A stretch of 64,000 nt of DNA from Ramazzottius varieornatus (taxonomy: Eukaryota > Tardigrada > Eutardigrada > Parachela > Ramazzottiidae): positions 4,640,448 to 4,704,447 of the forward strand of contig BDGG01000002.1 in assembly GCA_001949185.1 (NCBI GenBank), in the 5' to 3' direction. Positions 38,819 through 50,600 of the stretch are shown here, in pieces. The notes beneath the pieces are model-generated. The model saw only the letters and a list, made by a program, of their open reading frames with translations, had not been told where the DNA came from and made no database searches. Made by a program: the position numbers and the translations under genes. Numbering within the stretch: the first letter of the stretch is position 1; the number at the start of each line of letters is the position of its first letter.

Positions 38819-40890
38819 ATGCGGGAGTCAAACATGGATGTCCGATCTTCCTTACTCGTACCGCTACTGCTGATTCTCATCCGGTGCTTCAAAGCGCTAG
38901 CTGACGAACATACGCATACCTACGAACGTGGAGAAGAAGTCGTCCTATGGATGAACACAGTTGGACCATATGCTAACCGTCAAGAGACATATAATTACTT
39001 CTCCCTGCCTTTCTGCCAAGGCAAGAAAGAAGGCATCTCTCATTACCATGAATCGATGGCGGAAGATCTCCAGGGCATCGAGCTAGAATTCAGTGGACTG
39101 GATATCGTCTTTTCCAAGACCCAAACCAAGCTGGAGTACTGTAAGATTGAAAACCTGGACAAGGACAAGCTGGACTCGTTGAAATACGCTATCAAGAACA
39201 ATTACTGGTTTCAGGTATGCTAGGATAACTCGGTTGATTGACGGAAGTTGGTTGGTTGTGTTGTATAATTTACTGTAATTCATAGGCCTATTTGGACGAT
39301 CTGCCCATCTGGGCACCCATCGGTGAATTCGACGAAGCCTCAAACAGCTACTACCTATGGACACATCGCAAGTTGGATATCGCCTACAACGAGAATCGCA
39401 TCGTGGATGTGAACATGACGAACGAAAATAAGGTTAAGCTGGAACCAGGCGTGTCGATACCCTTCACCTATGAAGTCAACTGGAAGAAATCGTCGGCCAA
39501 GTTTGTCGATCGATTCGATAAGTACCTCGACCCGAGCTTCTTCCAGCACAGGATCCACTGGTTCTCCATTTTTAACTCGTTCATGATGGTCATTTTCCTG
39601 GTCGGCTTAGTTTCCATGATTTTGGTGAGGACTCTCAGGAAAGACTACGCTCGATATAGCAAAGAAGAGGATATGGACGACCTGGAAAGAGACCTGGGCG
39701 ACGAATATGGCTGGAAACAGGTTCGAAATATGCCAGAAAATTTAGTTGGAGATTATTTTATTTTATGATATTTTTTAGGTTCACGGCGACGTTTTCCGTC
39801 CACCTTCTCGACCAACCCTCTTCGCCAGTCTTGTGGGCTGTGGTTACCAGTTAGCTTTAGTCACGTTATGCACGATCGCGTTGGCTTTCTTCGGCGACCT
39901 CTACACCGAGCGAAGTTCCCTCTTGGGTGCCGCGATTTTCGTCTACGCAGCCACTTCGCCCGTCAACGGTTACTGTGGCGGTTCGCTGTACGCCAGGTTC
40001 GGTGGAAAGCGTTGGATAAGACAAATGCTGATCGGTTCGTTCTTCTTCCCGACCCTCGTCTGCGGCGTGGCGTTCCTGATGAACTTCATCGCCATCTACT
40101 ACCAAGTGGCACGCGCGATTCCCTTCCTGACCATGTTAGCTGTGGCGGCCATCTGTTTCTTCATCATTCTCCCGCTGAACCTCGTTGGGACCATCCTTGG
40201 ACGGAACCTGGCTGGTCATTCGGACAACCCAACGAGGGTGAATGCGGTGCCGCGACCCATTCCAGAGAAGAAGTGGTACATGGAACCGTACGTCATCGCG
40301 CTGCTGGGAGGGATCCTGCCGTTCGGGTCCATCTTCATCGAGATGTACTTCATCTTCACGTCTTTCTGGGCATACAAGATCTACTACGTCTACGGCTTCA
40401 CACTCCTCGTCTATGTCATCCTGGCCATTGTCACAGTCTGTGTCACCATTGTCTGCGCCTACTTCCTACTGGTCAGTTATTTGAGACCTAGGCGAACAAA
40501 CTCGACAAGATCGTATTTGAAAGTGGCGCACGCTCTCGACCAGTAATCCTGCGAATGTTCGCCACTTTGAAAAATATTTTGTTGAGTTCCACTTCTGTTC
40601 GTAGTCTGTATTTGGAATGCATGGCTTCTTTTCATTTGCAGAATGCGGAAGATTACCGCTGGCAATGGACTTCTTTCCTCTCAGGAGCCTCAACCGCCCT
40701 CTACGTTTTTCTATATTCCTACTACTATTTCGTATTTAAAACGAAAATGTACGGTCTTTTCCAGACAATGTTCTACTTTGGGTACATGGGCGTCCTTAGT
40801 GTTGGCTTGGGTATCGTCTGCGGGACGTTCGGCTACATCGGTACCAACGCTTTTGTCAAAAAGATATATTCTACTGTAAAAATAGATTAG
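38819..40890 (+). CDS. TM9SF3: Transmembrane 9 superfamily member 3 (TM9SF3)
   Basis: Four exons: 38819-39214, 39286-39720, 39779-40471 and 40642-40890. ATG may be at 38819 (in-frame TGA just upstream) or 38834, giving 590 or 585 residues, compared with about 589 in vertebrates. It starts with a signal peptide ([18 protein letters not shown]). The lumenal domain begins [20 protein letters not shown]. Nine hydrophobic spans follow, with near-identical family blocks such as [49 protein letters not shown] and [13 protein letters not shown], and the end KIYSTVKID. Family members act in Golgi/endosomal membranes in protein sorting and glycosylation. The C-terminal KVD/KID-type tail fits Golgi retention. 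The last intron (40472-40641) contains a palindromic repeat copy. Confidence 0.98.
40492..40590. repeat. 100-bp palindromic repeat, in TM9SF3 intron 3
   Basis: GGCGAACAAACTCGACAAGA, AAAGTGGCGCACGCTC, CAGTAATCCTGCG and TTCGCCACTTTGAAAA, ending TTGTTGAGTT. Both outer arms are present. Confidence 0.9.
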
Positions 40891-41289
40891 TGTTAGCTTT
40901 TGTTAGCTCGCTCGGTCAATTGTCCGGCTTCTGTTTCTGCACTCTCATACGCGCTGCTTTCTTTCTTGATTCTTACTGTGTTTTGATCGTCAAATGAAAG
41001 TCCCATCCAGGAGCGGAGACGTTGGCCAACACGGTGAAGGATGTGCAGTCGCTTTTGTGGCATTGACCGCCAGACACATTGGCGTTTTCGCATTGTAATA
41101 ATACAACAGTGCAAGCAAAAATGAGAAATCGAGTACAACAGAGCAGCTAACACACATGCAAAGCGATTCCTTCGATTCCGTATACACGTCTCGGAAGTGT
41201 GATTTTATCGATACGTAAGCAAGCATACATTCTCTCTAGAGCTGGATATTTTCTCAAAGCTCAAGTCTGCAGAATTTTCCAGTACCCTT

Positions 41290-41735
41290 TTGACGAGTGC
41301 AGCTAGGTTTTCTTTTCTTTCAGTAACAGGCGGCTCTCTGTTGGCCGTGTTGGTCCTCGGCATATGTTGCGGAAGTGCTACGAAGAGAGTTCGGAGAGAA
41401 CCCGTAAGGCCGTGTCTTCCTACTGTATTGTTTTCTAAAGAACTTGGAAGCCGCATCTTCAGAGCTACTTAATATTTGTACGCTGTTTAGGTGTTCCTAA
41501 TGCACTGGGCATGGGTTCTGCTAATAGCTTTTTTTGTCTGGCCTTGGGAATGCTTCTTCAGGGAAAATGGGAATTGGGGACCGAGGTGATCGTTTTCATG
41601 CAGAAGCTGAACATCCCCATCCGGTACACCAAGCCCCGAGTCAACGCCTTGATGGCCCTGCAACTACAGGTGGAGCGAGACGACATGGCAGCTGCAAGTG
41701 TGCTGGTGGCACAGAGGAAACATCTGAGGGACTGA
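41290..41735 (+). CDS. Candidate exons, PPR-like block (uncertain)
   Basis: Two splice-bounded blocks are seen. About 41331-41402 is hydrophobic (LLAVLVLGICCG) and ends at a GTAAGG donor. About 41491-41735 begins after TTTAG and encodes LLQGKWELGTEVIVFMQKLN, followed by a second helical stretch ending HLRD-stop. The latter has the helix-turn-helix spacing of a pentatricopeptide-type repeat and is faintly PTCD2-like. I cannot join the two blocks with confidence, and the rest of such a gene is not visible. Confidence 0.25.
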
Positions 41736-42196
41736 ATGGGCAGAGAGGAGTCCCGGAAACAGCGACGCAGGGAAGCTTGTGCTTTCGAGATAGAAGAGAA
41801 CGAAGCGTTGGACGAGGAAGCAACAGGTTTGGGATCTTGGATTGTTTTCTCGCTTCTACTGTAACTTGTTTTCTGCATGGTCTTACAGTTCCAGCGAACT
41901 AATGATGTCCGTCGTTATCTGCATGCACCTTCTCAGCCGTGTTTTGTCTGACTTTGCTCCGGATTCTCCTAGCAGCTGCAAAGGCGACAGATGCCGATCA
42001 TCCCAACATCTTTCCGATCGGGATACAGACTACCCGAGCTCCCATCTTCGTGATCAGCCGGACCTTGACAGTGACCAGGTTAGTTTACCTGCTTGAAGCT
42101 TGTTCTTTTGAGCAAGCCAGCTTCCTGGATCTTATGCTGGTTCCACCTATGAATAAGCCAGTTATGGTAGTTGATTGCTTCCGGGTTTGATTGCAG

Positions 42197-44146
42197 GCAT
42201 GTATCCTGGAAGAACGAGACACTGATGCCAGGGTGGGGTGCCGATGCCTTCCTGGAGGACCGTGGTCCTACACATCTTTGCCAGCATGACTCCCTGTTCC
42301 GTTCGAATGATCCTGTGAGCAGACGAGAGGATACTTCGTATTTATCAGGAACAGACCGTGATCCCACTGTCCCCTACTACGCTGAACCTCCGCGCCTTAT
42401 CTACGATGACCAGTCTACTCACCGCAACCGATCGGATGACAATACCAGCTGGAACCCATTCCGCCGAGTGAGTGGCAGTTTTCTTTCATTCCTGAACTAA
42501 CCCCCATCATGGCGCCATGAAGAGCAACTGGCAAGAACGTTCCAACGTTTTCTTTGCAGGGACACGGCCATACCGAACGCGACTACCGACTCATCCCGCT
42601 CACGTTCCTCTCCGTACTCCAGCCGTGACAGTCGACACCCCTACGAAAAAGAAGAGCAACGTCTGAGACTTGGACTCTATCCAGAAGTGAGCGTAGTCCT
42701 TCACACTGTTCAGTTAACTTCTGGGAAGTCGCTCTACAAGTGTTTTGCTACTGCGGTTTCAAGAACGTGTCAGGAAATAAACTGTTAGACCGTGAGTGCC
42801 TGGACTGACAGAACCCTTTTCGTTTACAGAGCTCCAGCAGACGGTACGACACTCGAGACAGTGAAGCCTTTGTGGATACATGCTTCCGTAAGTCACGTTG
42901 TCCTCAACTTCGGGATCTGTCACGACAATCGGGGAAGAGTCGCCACCGTATGTTTTTACTACGTTCACAGATGTTTTACAATTGTAAGTCTGCTCTTTCG
43001 GCGTGCAAAGCACTAGGAATGGAAGCAAACAATTTTGTATTGATGGCTTTAGATCACGATTATCCAACGGACCAATACACAGTGGTGCCGAAAAGATGGA
43101 AATTTTTATGTAAGTTCAAACTTTGCATAAACAAACGATACTGGATTGACTACTATGGCTTTTCCGCGGCTGGTGGATATGAAATGCTCAGTATGTCAAG
43201 AGTGTTGATTACGGGCTGAGGTCGCTGAATCGTAGCGGGAAAGAAAGTAACTGGAGCCGAACGACATACTGCTGGAAATGAATGGCTACAAACTAACAGA
43301 AGTTGGCACTTACTTTTTCTACGCGGTGATGGAGAAACTTTGGTTACAGAACATGCCTCTACAGTTAATAAATCTGCCGGGAGCCTTCCTTAACAATAAC
43401 TATGACCTGATCCAGTTTATTCAGGACAGCGCATTTCCTGTGGGAACTTTCAATGAAGTACTACAACTAAACATTCGCCGAGTGATTTATCAGCAACTCC
43501 ACGCAGTCACGAGCCAGCATCCCTCGGAAGACGAGAAAGATTTAGAATGGTCGGATTCAAACAGGAGGTATTATTTTTTTGACGAGTTGGGGGTCAAAGA
43601 AGACCTTGAAACCATGGATTCTCTCGACAGGGGGGAATATAACGGTAAGTTCGAAGAAATTTTGTTCAGATGAGTAAAGCCACAATTTGAAAATGAAGTC
43701 AAATTCACAACAGACTAATTTCACTGCACTTTTATTTATGCACTGTCAATCAGTCCTGCGGAGCTATTTAGCTCGTTTAGTTCATTTCGCCTTTCTTCTC
43801 GCCTTTCTTCCAGGTTCGTGCGCTGCACAACCCTGTTTTGCGTTTTCGTAGAAAAAAGGCAGATTTAGCTCGCGAGCTAAAACGAGCTAGATAGCTCCGC
43901 AGCCCTGCTGTCAATGATGATTAATTATTACTGCAGGTTTTCTCTATGGAACCATCCTTCCCTCTTCGGATAGACAAACAGTTCAGTTTTGAGCAAGCAA
44001 CCGCTTTTCTGGAACGGCCCTTGCCGAAACGACGACTAAGCTTTAAGAAGGCTATCGGAATGGTACCGGCGGATTCTTCCGAGGAGGTTGCTGACGACGA
44101 CCTCCGAACTCGAGCACCTGTACTGCATACCAGTAATTATTAATAT
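42197..44146 (+). CDS. Unrecognised protein, paralogue B, with Ser/Arg-rich upstream exons (incomplete model)
   Basis: Splice-bounded open blocks are 42197-42467, 42560-42686 (Ser/Arg-rich) and 42830-42887. Next comes about 43020-43190 with IDYYGFSAAGG, ending at a GTATGT donor. About 43260-43350 holds NDILLEMNGYKL. 43429-43643 begins DSAFPVGTFNEV after TTTATTCAG and ends at GTAAGT. 43937-44146 holds KRRLSFKKAIGM, then DSSEEV and stop. The last four blocks parallel paralogue A in order, and the acceptor before DSAFP falls at the same place as in A. Not all phases join in my reading, so some boundaries are wrong or some exons have decayed. The function is unknown. The intron 43644-43936 contains a hAT-type miniature transposon. 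Confidence 0.4.
43743..43915. mobile_element. hAT-type miniature inverted-repeat transposon with 8-bp target duplication
   Basis: The element is 43751-43907 (157 bp). The terminal inverted repeats start CAGTCCTGCGGAGCTAT and, on the other end, CAGGGCTGCGGAGCTAT, and continue into TAGCTCGTTT. It is flanked by the exact 8-bp direct repeat CTGTCAAT (43743-43750 and 43908-43915). CAG termini plus an 8-bp duplication are typical of hAT elements. It has no coding capacity, so it is non-autonomous. A related internal segment (TTTTCGTAGAAAAA) occurs near 54590 in the Crk intron. Confidence 0.88.
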
Positions 44147-44628
44147 CTGGAAAATCAGAAGAATGGAGAGATCTAGGGATGTGCTCAGCAAAGAAACCAA
44201 TCAATCCGAGCGAAGTTCCGAATTGGTCTGGTGATTAACGGTAGTTATTCTCATTATGGTCCTCGGACACCTGGAACGAGCGAACACGCAAGCCGACAGT
44301 TTACAAATAAATGTACGCTCAAATACCCAAGAAGAGCTTGCTGATGCTGTGTATCAGCTTCTTCAAGTAAAAGGTTGAAAGAGGACTCTCAAGTGAGAGT
44401 ATCTTGCGGAAAAACACAAGAGAAAAAATAAATTACAAGTAGAAACAAAAGAGACGCCGTGTTGTGGGTGATCAGCGAGAATAATGCTACCAGCTGCTGC
44501 CAACACAAGACTGCCGTATATTCACAGATAGGACTTTGCCTCTAACAGTATATGAGGAAGAAGCTGAGCGAAAAAAATAGGAGGAAAGGAGGGTTCAATC
44601 CAAACCAGCCCGAAAGCGCAACAATCTA
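44147..44628. other. Gap between paralogue B and WNK 3' ends
   Basis: It is the convergent 3' flanks. I see no coding signal. Confidence 0.4.
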
Positions 44629-47600
44629 CTACTGTACATCGACATCTCTGTCCATGCTCTTGTGCTGTTTCGACATCCTCCTCAACCCGTTAGTTAGCTG
44701 GAAGGGCATTAACGTAACCGTCGCTACGCGTTTGCGGTATAACAGCTTCCGTCTTGTTACCCGCTTCGGGCTTCGGAGACTACTTGAACGACCCACTACA
44801 CCTTCGGATCTTGGCTCGTTGTCATCAGAGTACCCACCCCTGCTCACAGTTAGAAAAGGCTGTGTTGCAGAGACTGCCGCCACACCGTTCGTCAAGTGAG
44901 GACCTTCATGCGAACTATCGTGTAACGGGTTCTGGGAGTTTCGCGCACCGTTCAATGTGAAGAAGTTCCGTAACTCTTCCTGCTGTCGTTTGGCCAAGTC
45001 GTCACGCTCCTTGGCATGCCTGGAAGACAAGAACATCTCCTGATAAGACCTGTTTGACCACTTCTAACAGCAAAGGTCCCTTGCCTTCTGAAGATAGCGT
45101 CCAGTTCGCTCCAGCTGTGTGGATCTTCGTCTCCGTACGAACCCCTTCTTTCGACATCTTTAGTGCTGGTTTGCTGGTCTCTGAGAAGTCTCTCAATGGC
45201 GAAGATGTTGTTAACCTTGTCATTCAGTACCTTTGGGGTACTTAGCAGTTCGCTGCTTGTGCTTTCGTGTGAAGACGTCGAGGAGAATGTGATGCCGGAA
45301 GACGCGCTGAAGTCGGTGACTACACTGCGGTTCTCTTCCGAAGTCACCGAACCGGCTTTCTGCGCCGCACACTCCACCGTCACTGCGTCCTTAATGGTCG
45401 TCACTCCGAACCTGCCTTTCTTAACTTGTGTCGGTACTAAAAGGGTACTTGGTGCCGAGTGATGTGAAGTCGGACTAAGAAGGTGATGCGGAATGGCGGA
45501 AGCAGCTGGAGAGAACATTTCACAGTAATTCTTATGTAAACTTTTGCTCGGAAGATGTGGTAGAAGTTCCTGAAAATGCGTACCGACTACTGGAACGATG
45601 GGTAGACTCGTTGGTGGGACGATGGTCGACGCGACCGATGTTGATGATGATGAAGATGAAACCGACGCGCCTTCTTTGCCATGACCATTCTCTGTATTTG
45701 ATGGTTTGACAGTATTATTAATGGTTTCTGTATTTGGTCTGAGGCTCAAGGGAGCAGTGACTGTAGCCGGCGCAGTGTGGCTCGAGGTTACACTTGAGGG
45801 TGCCCCTTCAGTCGGCGAAGTTTTGTGCTCGTGAGGTGAGTTGACCGGAGATCCGGAATCGTTGGCTCGACTGCCACTTGATGGCTCGGAGTCAACACCA
45901 CTTAGCTCGGCCAATTTGAGGTTTAAACGGTCGAACACGCCGCTTGAAGCACTTTCGGGCTGGTTAGGAAGCTGAATGGCATGTGGAGGCGTCGAGACGT
46001 GGTTCGGCGTGGAGGTAGCGCTGTACGTTGGTGTATCGGGAAGGTCCAAACCTTTGGGCTTCTTGGATGGCATGGTGATGTGCGTTAGCTTCTCATCCAG
46101 CTCCTTCAGAATATCCTGCAGGAAAAAAAAAGAAACGTGTACTTTTTCCGAGTAGGGCATATTACCTGCGTTCGTTCTACTCGATTGATCTTTTTTTCGA
46201 AATAATATTCTTTTGAAATACTTTTTGAAATCTGGGACGAAGGAGATAAACTGACGAAAGTGTTTTCCGAAGAGGCGCACGTCTCCATTGCCCTGGCTGA
46301 AAGTCTGCGCCATTTGGGGGAAAATGGTCTGGTTGGAATAATTTGCCCACGTTCCGATTACTGTACACGCGCTTGACCTAACTGTTGGCTTGGACAGAAC
46401 AGTTGGCAGCCGGCCGAAAGCGGCAATGGCCAGCATAATTTAATGTCCGTTGCCGCTTTCGACCGGCTGCCAACTGTTTTGTCCATGGCCAACAGTTAGG
46501 TCGAGCGCGTGTACTACATTCAGAAATTTACTACGAAGTTTTCATGTGATATTCGTAAATTAGCTTTAGTTAAACATGACCGGTCACGAACCTTGGCGTT
46601 TTTGGACTGGACGTTCTCGGCGGGTTTCTCGATGATTGGCATTGACTCGACCATCTTCTCTGGCACAGGGACTTTGGGTGAAGCCTTATTGACGTCTGAA
46701 GCCGACGGTGCGGCGGCGAAGTTGGGTGGAGCGAGCGACGACGGGAGAGGGGGCGTCACGAGGTCTGTTTTCTTCTTCGTCTTTAACAGCTCACGTTCTT
46801 TCATGATCTCGCTCGTGCGATCCTTGATCTGCTTGGCCACCGCCCGTTGGTCTTCTTCAAGCAGATACCCAGATTTGACCATGTCTTGCGCTACAGCTTC
46901 CGCACTTTCGGCGGCTATGTCGAACTCAAATTGTATGGCTTCGTTCTCTTTGTACTTCAGCTTGGACGCCCTGGCTTCTGGCACTCTGACTCGAAGAAGA
47001 ATCTTCGAGTCGACTGAGTGAATGTCTGTCTCCTTCTTGACGAACTCGACGCGTACGGCGTTGTCCTCGAGGAAAAACTCGAGCGACAGGAGATCTCTGA
47101 CTGTATATCGCTCGGATTTCTGATACCGGATACACCGATCGATAATCTCCTTGATTTCCGCCTCTTCGATCTTCTCGAAGGCGGCTGGCCTAATACCCTG
47201 AAGACGAAATGGAGAATGGAGGATCGAATATCTATCCAAAAAATGTGCAGACGAAATGGAAAAATGATTAAAACATGATCGTCATCCCAAGTGACGCGCA
47301 TCTTCTTTTTTTGGCGCGAAAAGCGCTCCATTCAGAAGAAAACGACCATGTTCATGTCATTTGCCGACGTCCCAAATATGGTGAAAGAGATCTTCTTATA
47401 GTTCAAATTAACACGCCTAGATTTCGATTTTTAGAACAATTAATACTATTGAATTTTATTGCTCACCGCGGTGACTCGTCGGTAAATCTGTCCGGCGTTG
47501 AGGCATTCGTTGTAGGGGTATTCTGAGGTGGCCATTTCCAGCATGCACATTCCAAACGCGTACACGTCGATGCCTTCGTCGTACTGCTCTTCGTACATCT

Positions 47601-50600
47601 CCGGCGCCATAAACTCCGGAGTGCCTACAAATAAACTATTAGCTGACGCTCCGCAGGCAAATGAACACACATCATCTGACTGGAGCAGTGCAGATCTTGC
47701 CAAAACTGACGTCAAGGAGCCTTTTCACGGAAGCATCAACTTACCAATGACACTTTTGGCACCTTCCTTGGTTTTCAGCGTGGCTAAACCAAGGTCCCCA
47801 ATTTTGACAGATCCTAAAATAAATTGGAATAAACAATACAAACAAAAGAATACATAATCTAATTAGAAAATGAAACGTAAGAACCTATGTTTACTTACCG
47901 GTTGTGCCCAGCACGAAAATATTGTCACATTTCAGGTCACGATGGATGACAGGAGGATCACGGGAGTGCAGGTAATTAAGACCGCGCAAGATTTGCCGAC
48001 ACCAGCTCTTTAGAATCTTGATGTTGACTTTGGAGAAGCGCTTGAGGTACGTTCTGAGAGTTCCGCTAGCTAACAGTTCCGTGACAAGGACAAAGTATTT
48101 TAGGTTTGGCTTCGATGCATTCTGCGTTTCCCAGTAGTCAAAGAAGCGGACGATGTTGGGATGCTGTAAGCCTTTCAGAAGGTCTGCTTCCTCCTTGAAA
48201 CGTTGACGCTCTGGCTTCAGGAAGTTCTTGCTCTGCAAACCACGCAAATTAATCTCGCGGATCGGAAGTACCGCCTTCAGGCTCGTTACTGTCAGGCGTA
48301 ACCTCTCTGAGTTCGCTCTCACACTGGAGCGCTATGTCTTTTGGCCATCACTGATCCGTTACAACATTCAAAGAGCTGGTATGATATTACCGGTAGTAAT
48401 CATTACTTGTGAGCGCCTGGTCATGAAGCACTGTACAGTATACGGAAAATTTATGTGCCCGAGGTTTACATCCTGTACAAAAAACACCTCAAAGCTGAAT
48501 TCAATCGTTTGTATTGATGCGTTGTGATGCTTTTCATAAATCCATACACAATTGTTTGCTCAAACAGCTGATGCAACAAAGTCGGCTGACTTTGCATTGC
48601 CACCCTTGCTTCAGTTGTTCACAATGTCGTCTTTTATAAAACCTTACGTCAGATTCCACGTCAAATTTATGACTTGGCAAGGTCGTTACTCACTGCAAGT
48701 TTCCGTCAATGCCCGAGCGGTCTTCCGCACATCAGGTGGAACCGCAATAATTTATCGACTGGAGCGCGCCAAATTGCTTGATGTATTTTCGGTTGCCGAA
48801 AAGCGCTCGTGTTCTGCTCGAGTTCCCCTAACTAACGACGCACAGTTCTCCCAAAAATATTCTTGCGGCGACATGCAAAGAAGCTTATTACTTTCGTTCA
48901 AGTTCTGAAGTTCGACATCAGCCAGTGCAATCTTTGACGCAACTGATCAGAATTCGTAAACACACCCCTAACCTAACGTCACGAGATGCCTGCACTATTC
49001 GCTCAAGAACTTTAAACTGTAACCGAGATACTCGTCGACGGCGATGGACAGATTAGTCCAAGTGACGAGACAACAGTTTGGAAAACCTCACAAGAACAAA
49101 AGTTTCAAGGCTCATCCGCCTGCAACCCAGAAGGTGCGCGGACCGCATCTCGCTGGGTTCTACCCGCGAGCTGTCGAGTCCACCTTCTGCGGCAACAATG
49201 CTGTCTGTACGATAAACCTCTCAGCATGCTCGTTCAAATTAAAATATGATATGTACCGTCAACTATGATAAGTCATTGTACCACATGCATCAATCTTGTC
49301 AATGGGCTCACGGCGATCACATCGTCTGGCGCCGTACTACGAGGTACCACGCGACGCACCCGCTGGCTACCATGGTCATACTTTCACATCGTTCTCCTAT
49401 CTCGGTATGTTACGTGAATGCTCGACTGGTTTCTACAGTATAACGAGGAGCCCAAAATTCTGTTGCATCACAAAGATAACGGTTCGCCTAACGGACTTTG
49501 AAATCTGAGCCTCTATACGTGATCGGTGGTCCTTCAAAGTCCGTACACGCAAGACGAGAAATTATGGTACAGTAAAAATCATGACAGGCGGAAAGGACGG
49601 CAAAATGGAAATTCGACCGTAGAAAAGTGTCAAAAAATGTATTGCTATGAGTCGGTCGTGTACGTACGTGTTTCCGTACCGCCGTAGCGAAAAGGCCTGT
49701 ACTATAATTTTCACTGTACCATGATTTCTCATCCTGCGTGTACCGACATTCGCACACAAACGCAGTCTTCACTTCATCGAGCTCCAGCCAAAGGTGGATC
49801 GTGCCAGAAACATAGTCACATCAGTTTTCCAGAGTTTCGGTACACTACCAAATCAAAAAAATTCTGACTAGGATGGGGAAAAACCTTGCCCAGCAATTCG
49901 TGTTAGTTTGATGGAAGGAAACAAACCAGACGAGAAGCTGTCGCTTGCTGTGACGACTAATTCTCTGCGTGCGAGCTCGAAGAGCTGCTCCTAATCGGTT
50001 ACATAACCTATCAACCATTAGAGTAGCGCAAGCCAGACTATTTTCTCAAGATACACAAGTAGAGATTATAAATCCCCAAGTAGAAATTCAAGAAGTACTA
50101 GTTTTATTATAACAAGCGGACGAATTTCCAGAAAAAGTTCATTTTTCTATCTCGTCTGCGACATTCGAAGAAAGAGCGCACGAACGAGCTTCCAACATCC
50201 TCGATGCCCTGAAAAAGGTCCACGATGATCGCGTTTTTTCTGGCGTCCAACTCTAGGGAAGTCTAGCGAGAGTGGATTATTTTTTCTGAATAAATTAAGC
50301 GACCCAGTTGAGTCAATGCCATCAATTGACTGGAACGCAACCCTCTAGCCATGCAAAGGATACACAATAGTGCGCGAGATAACATTGGCCCACATCCGCT
50401 AATCGTCAAAGCGCTTCACAGCTAGATTCGAGCGCCGGCATCTCAGCAGCCATCGACTGAAAGCCCTCAAAGCCCCAACAGCAGCTGAAACCATCAGTTC
50501 GCAAAGTACACAGAGAGGCAGACAAACAGCGGAACAGGATTTGTTATGACCCACAACCTTGCTGAGATTCAAGCCAGTCTCACAAATTCAGAGGCTCAGA

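Noticed and set aside
39868-40491. 207-codon + frame overlapping TM9SF3
   Set aside because: It is a shadow frame within exon 3. The TM9SF3 frame is strongly conserved and spliced consistently.
48552-48908. 118-codon + frame in the WNK intron, possible nested gene
   Set aside because: It has no motif or splice partners, and a frame of this length occurs by chance in 3.3 kb.
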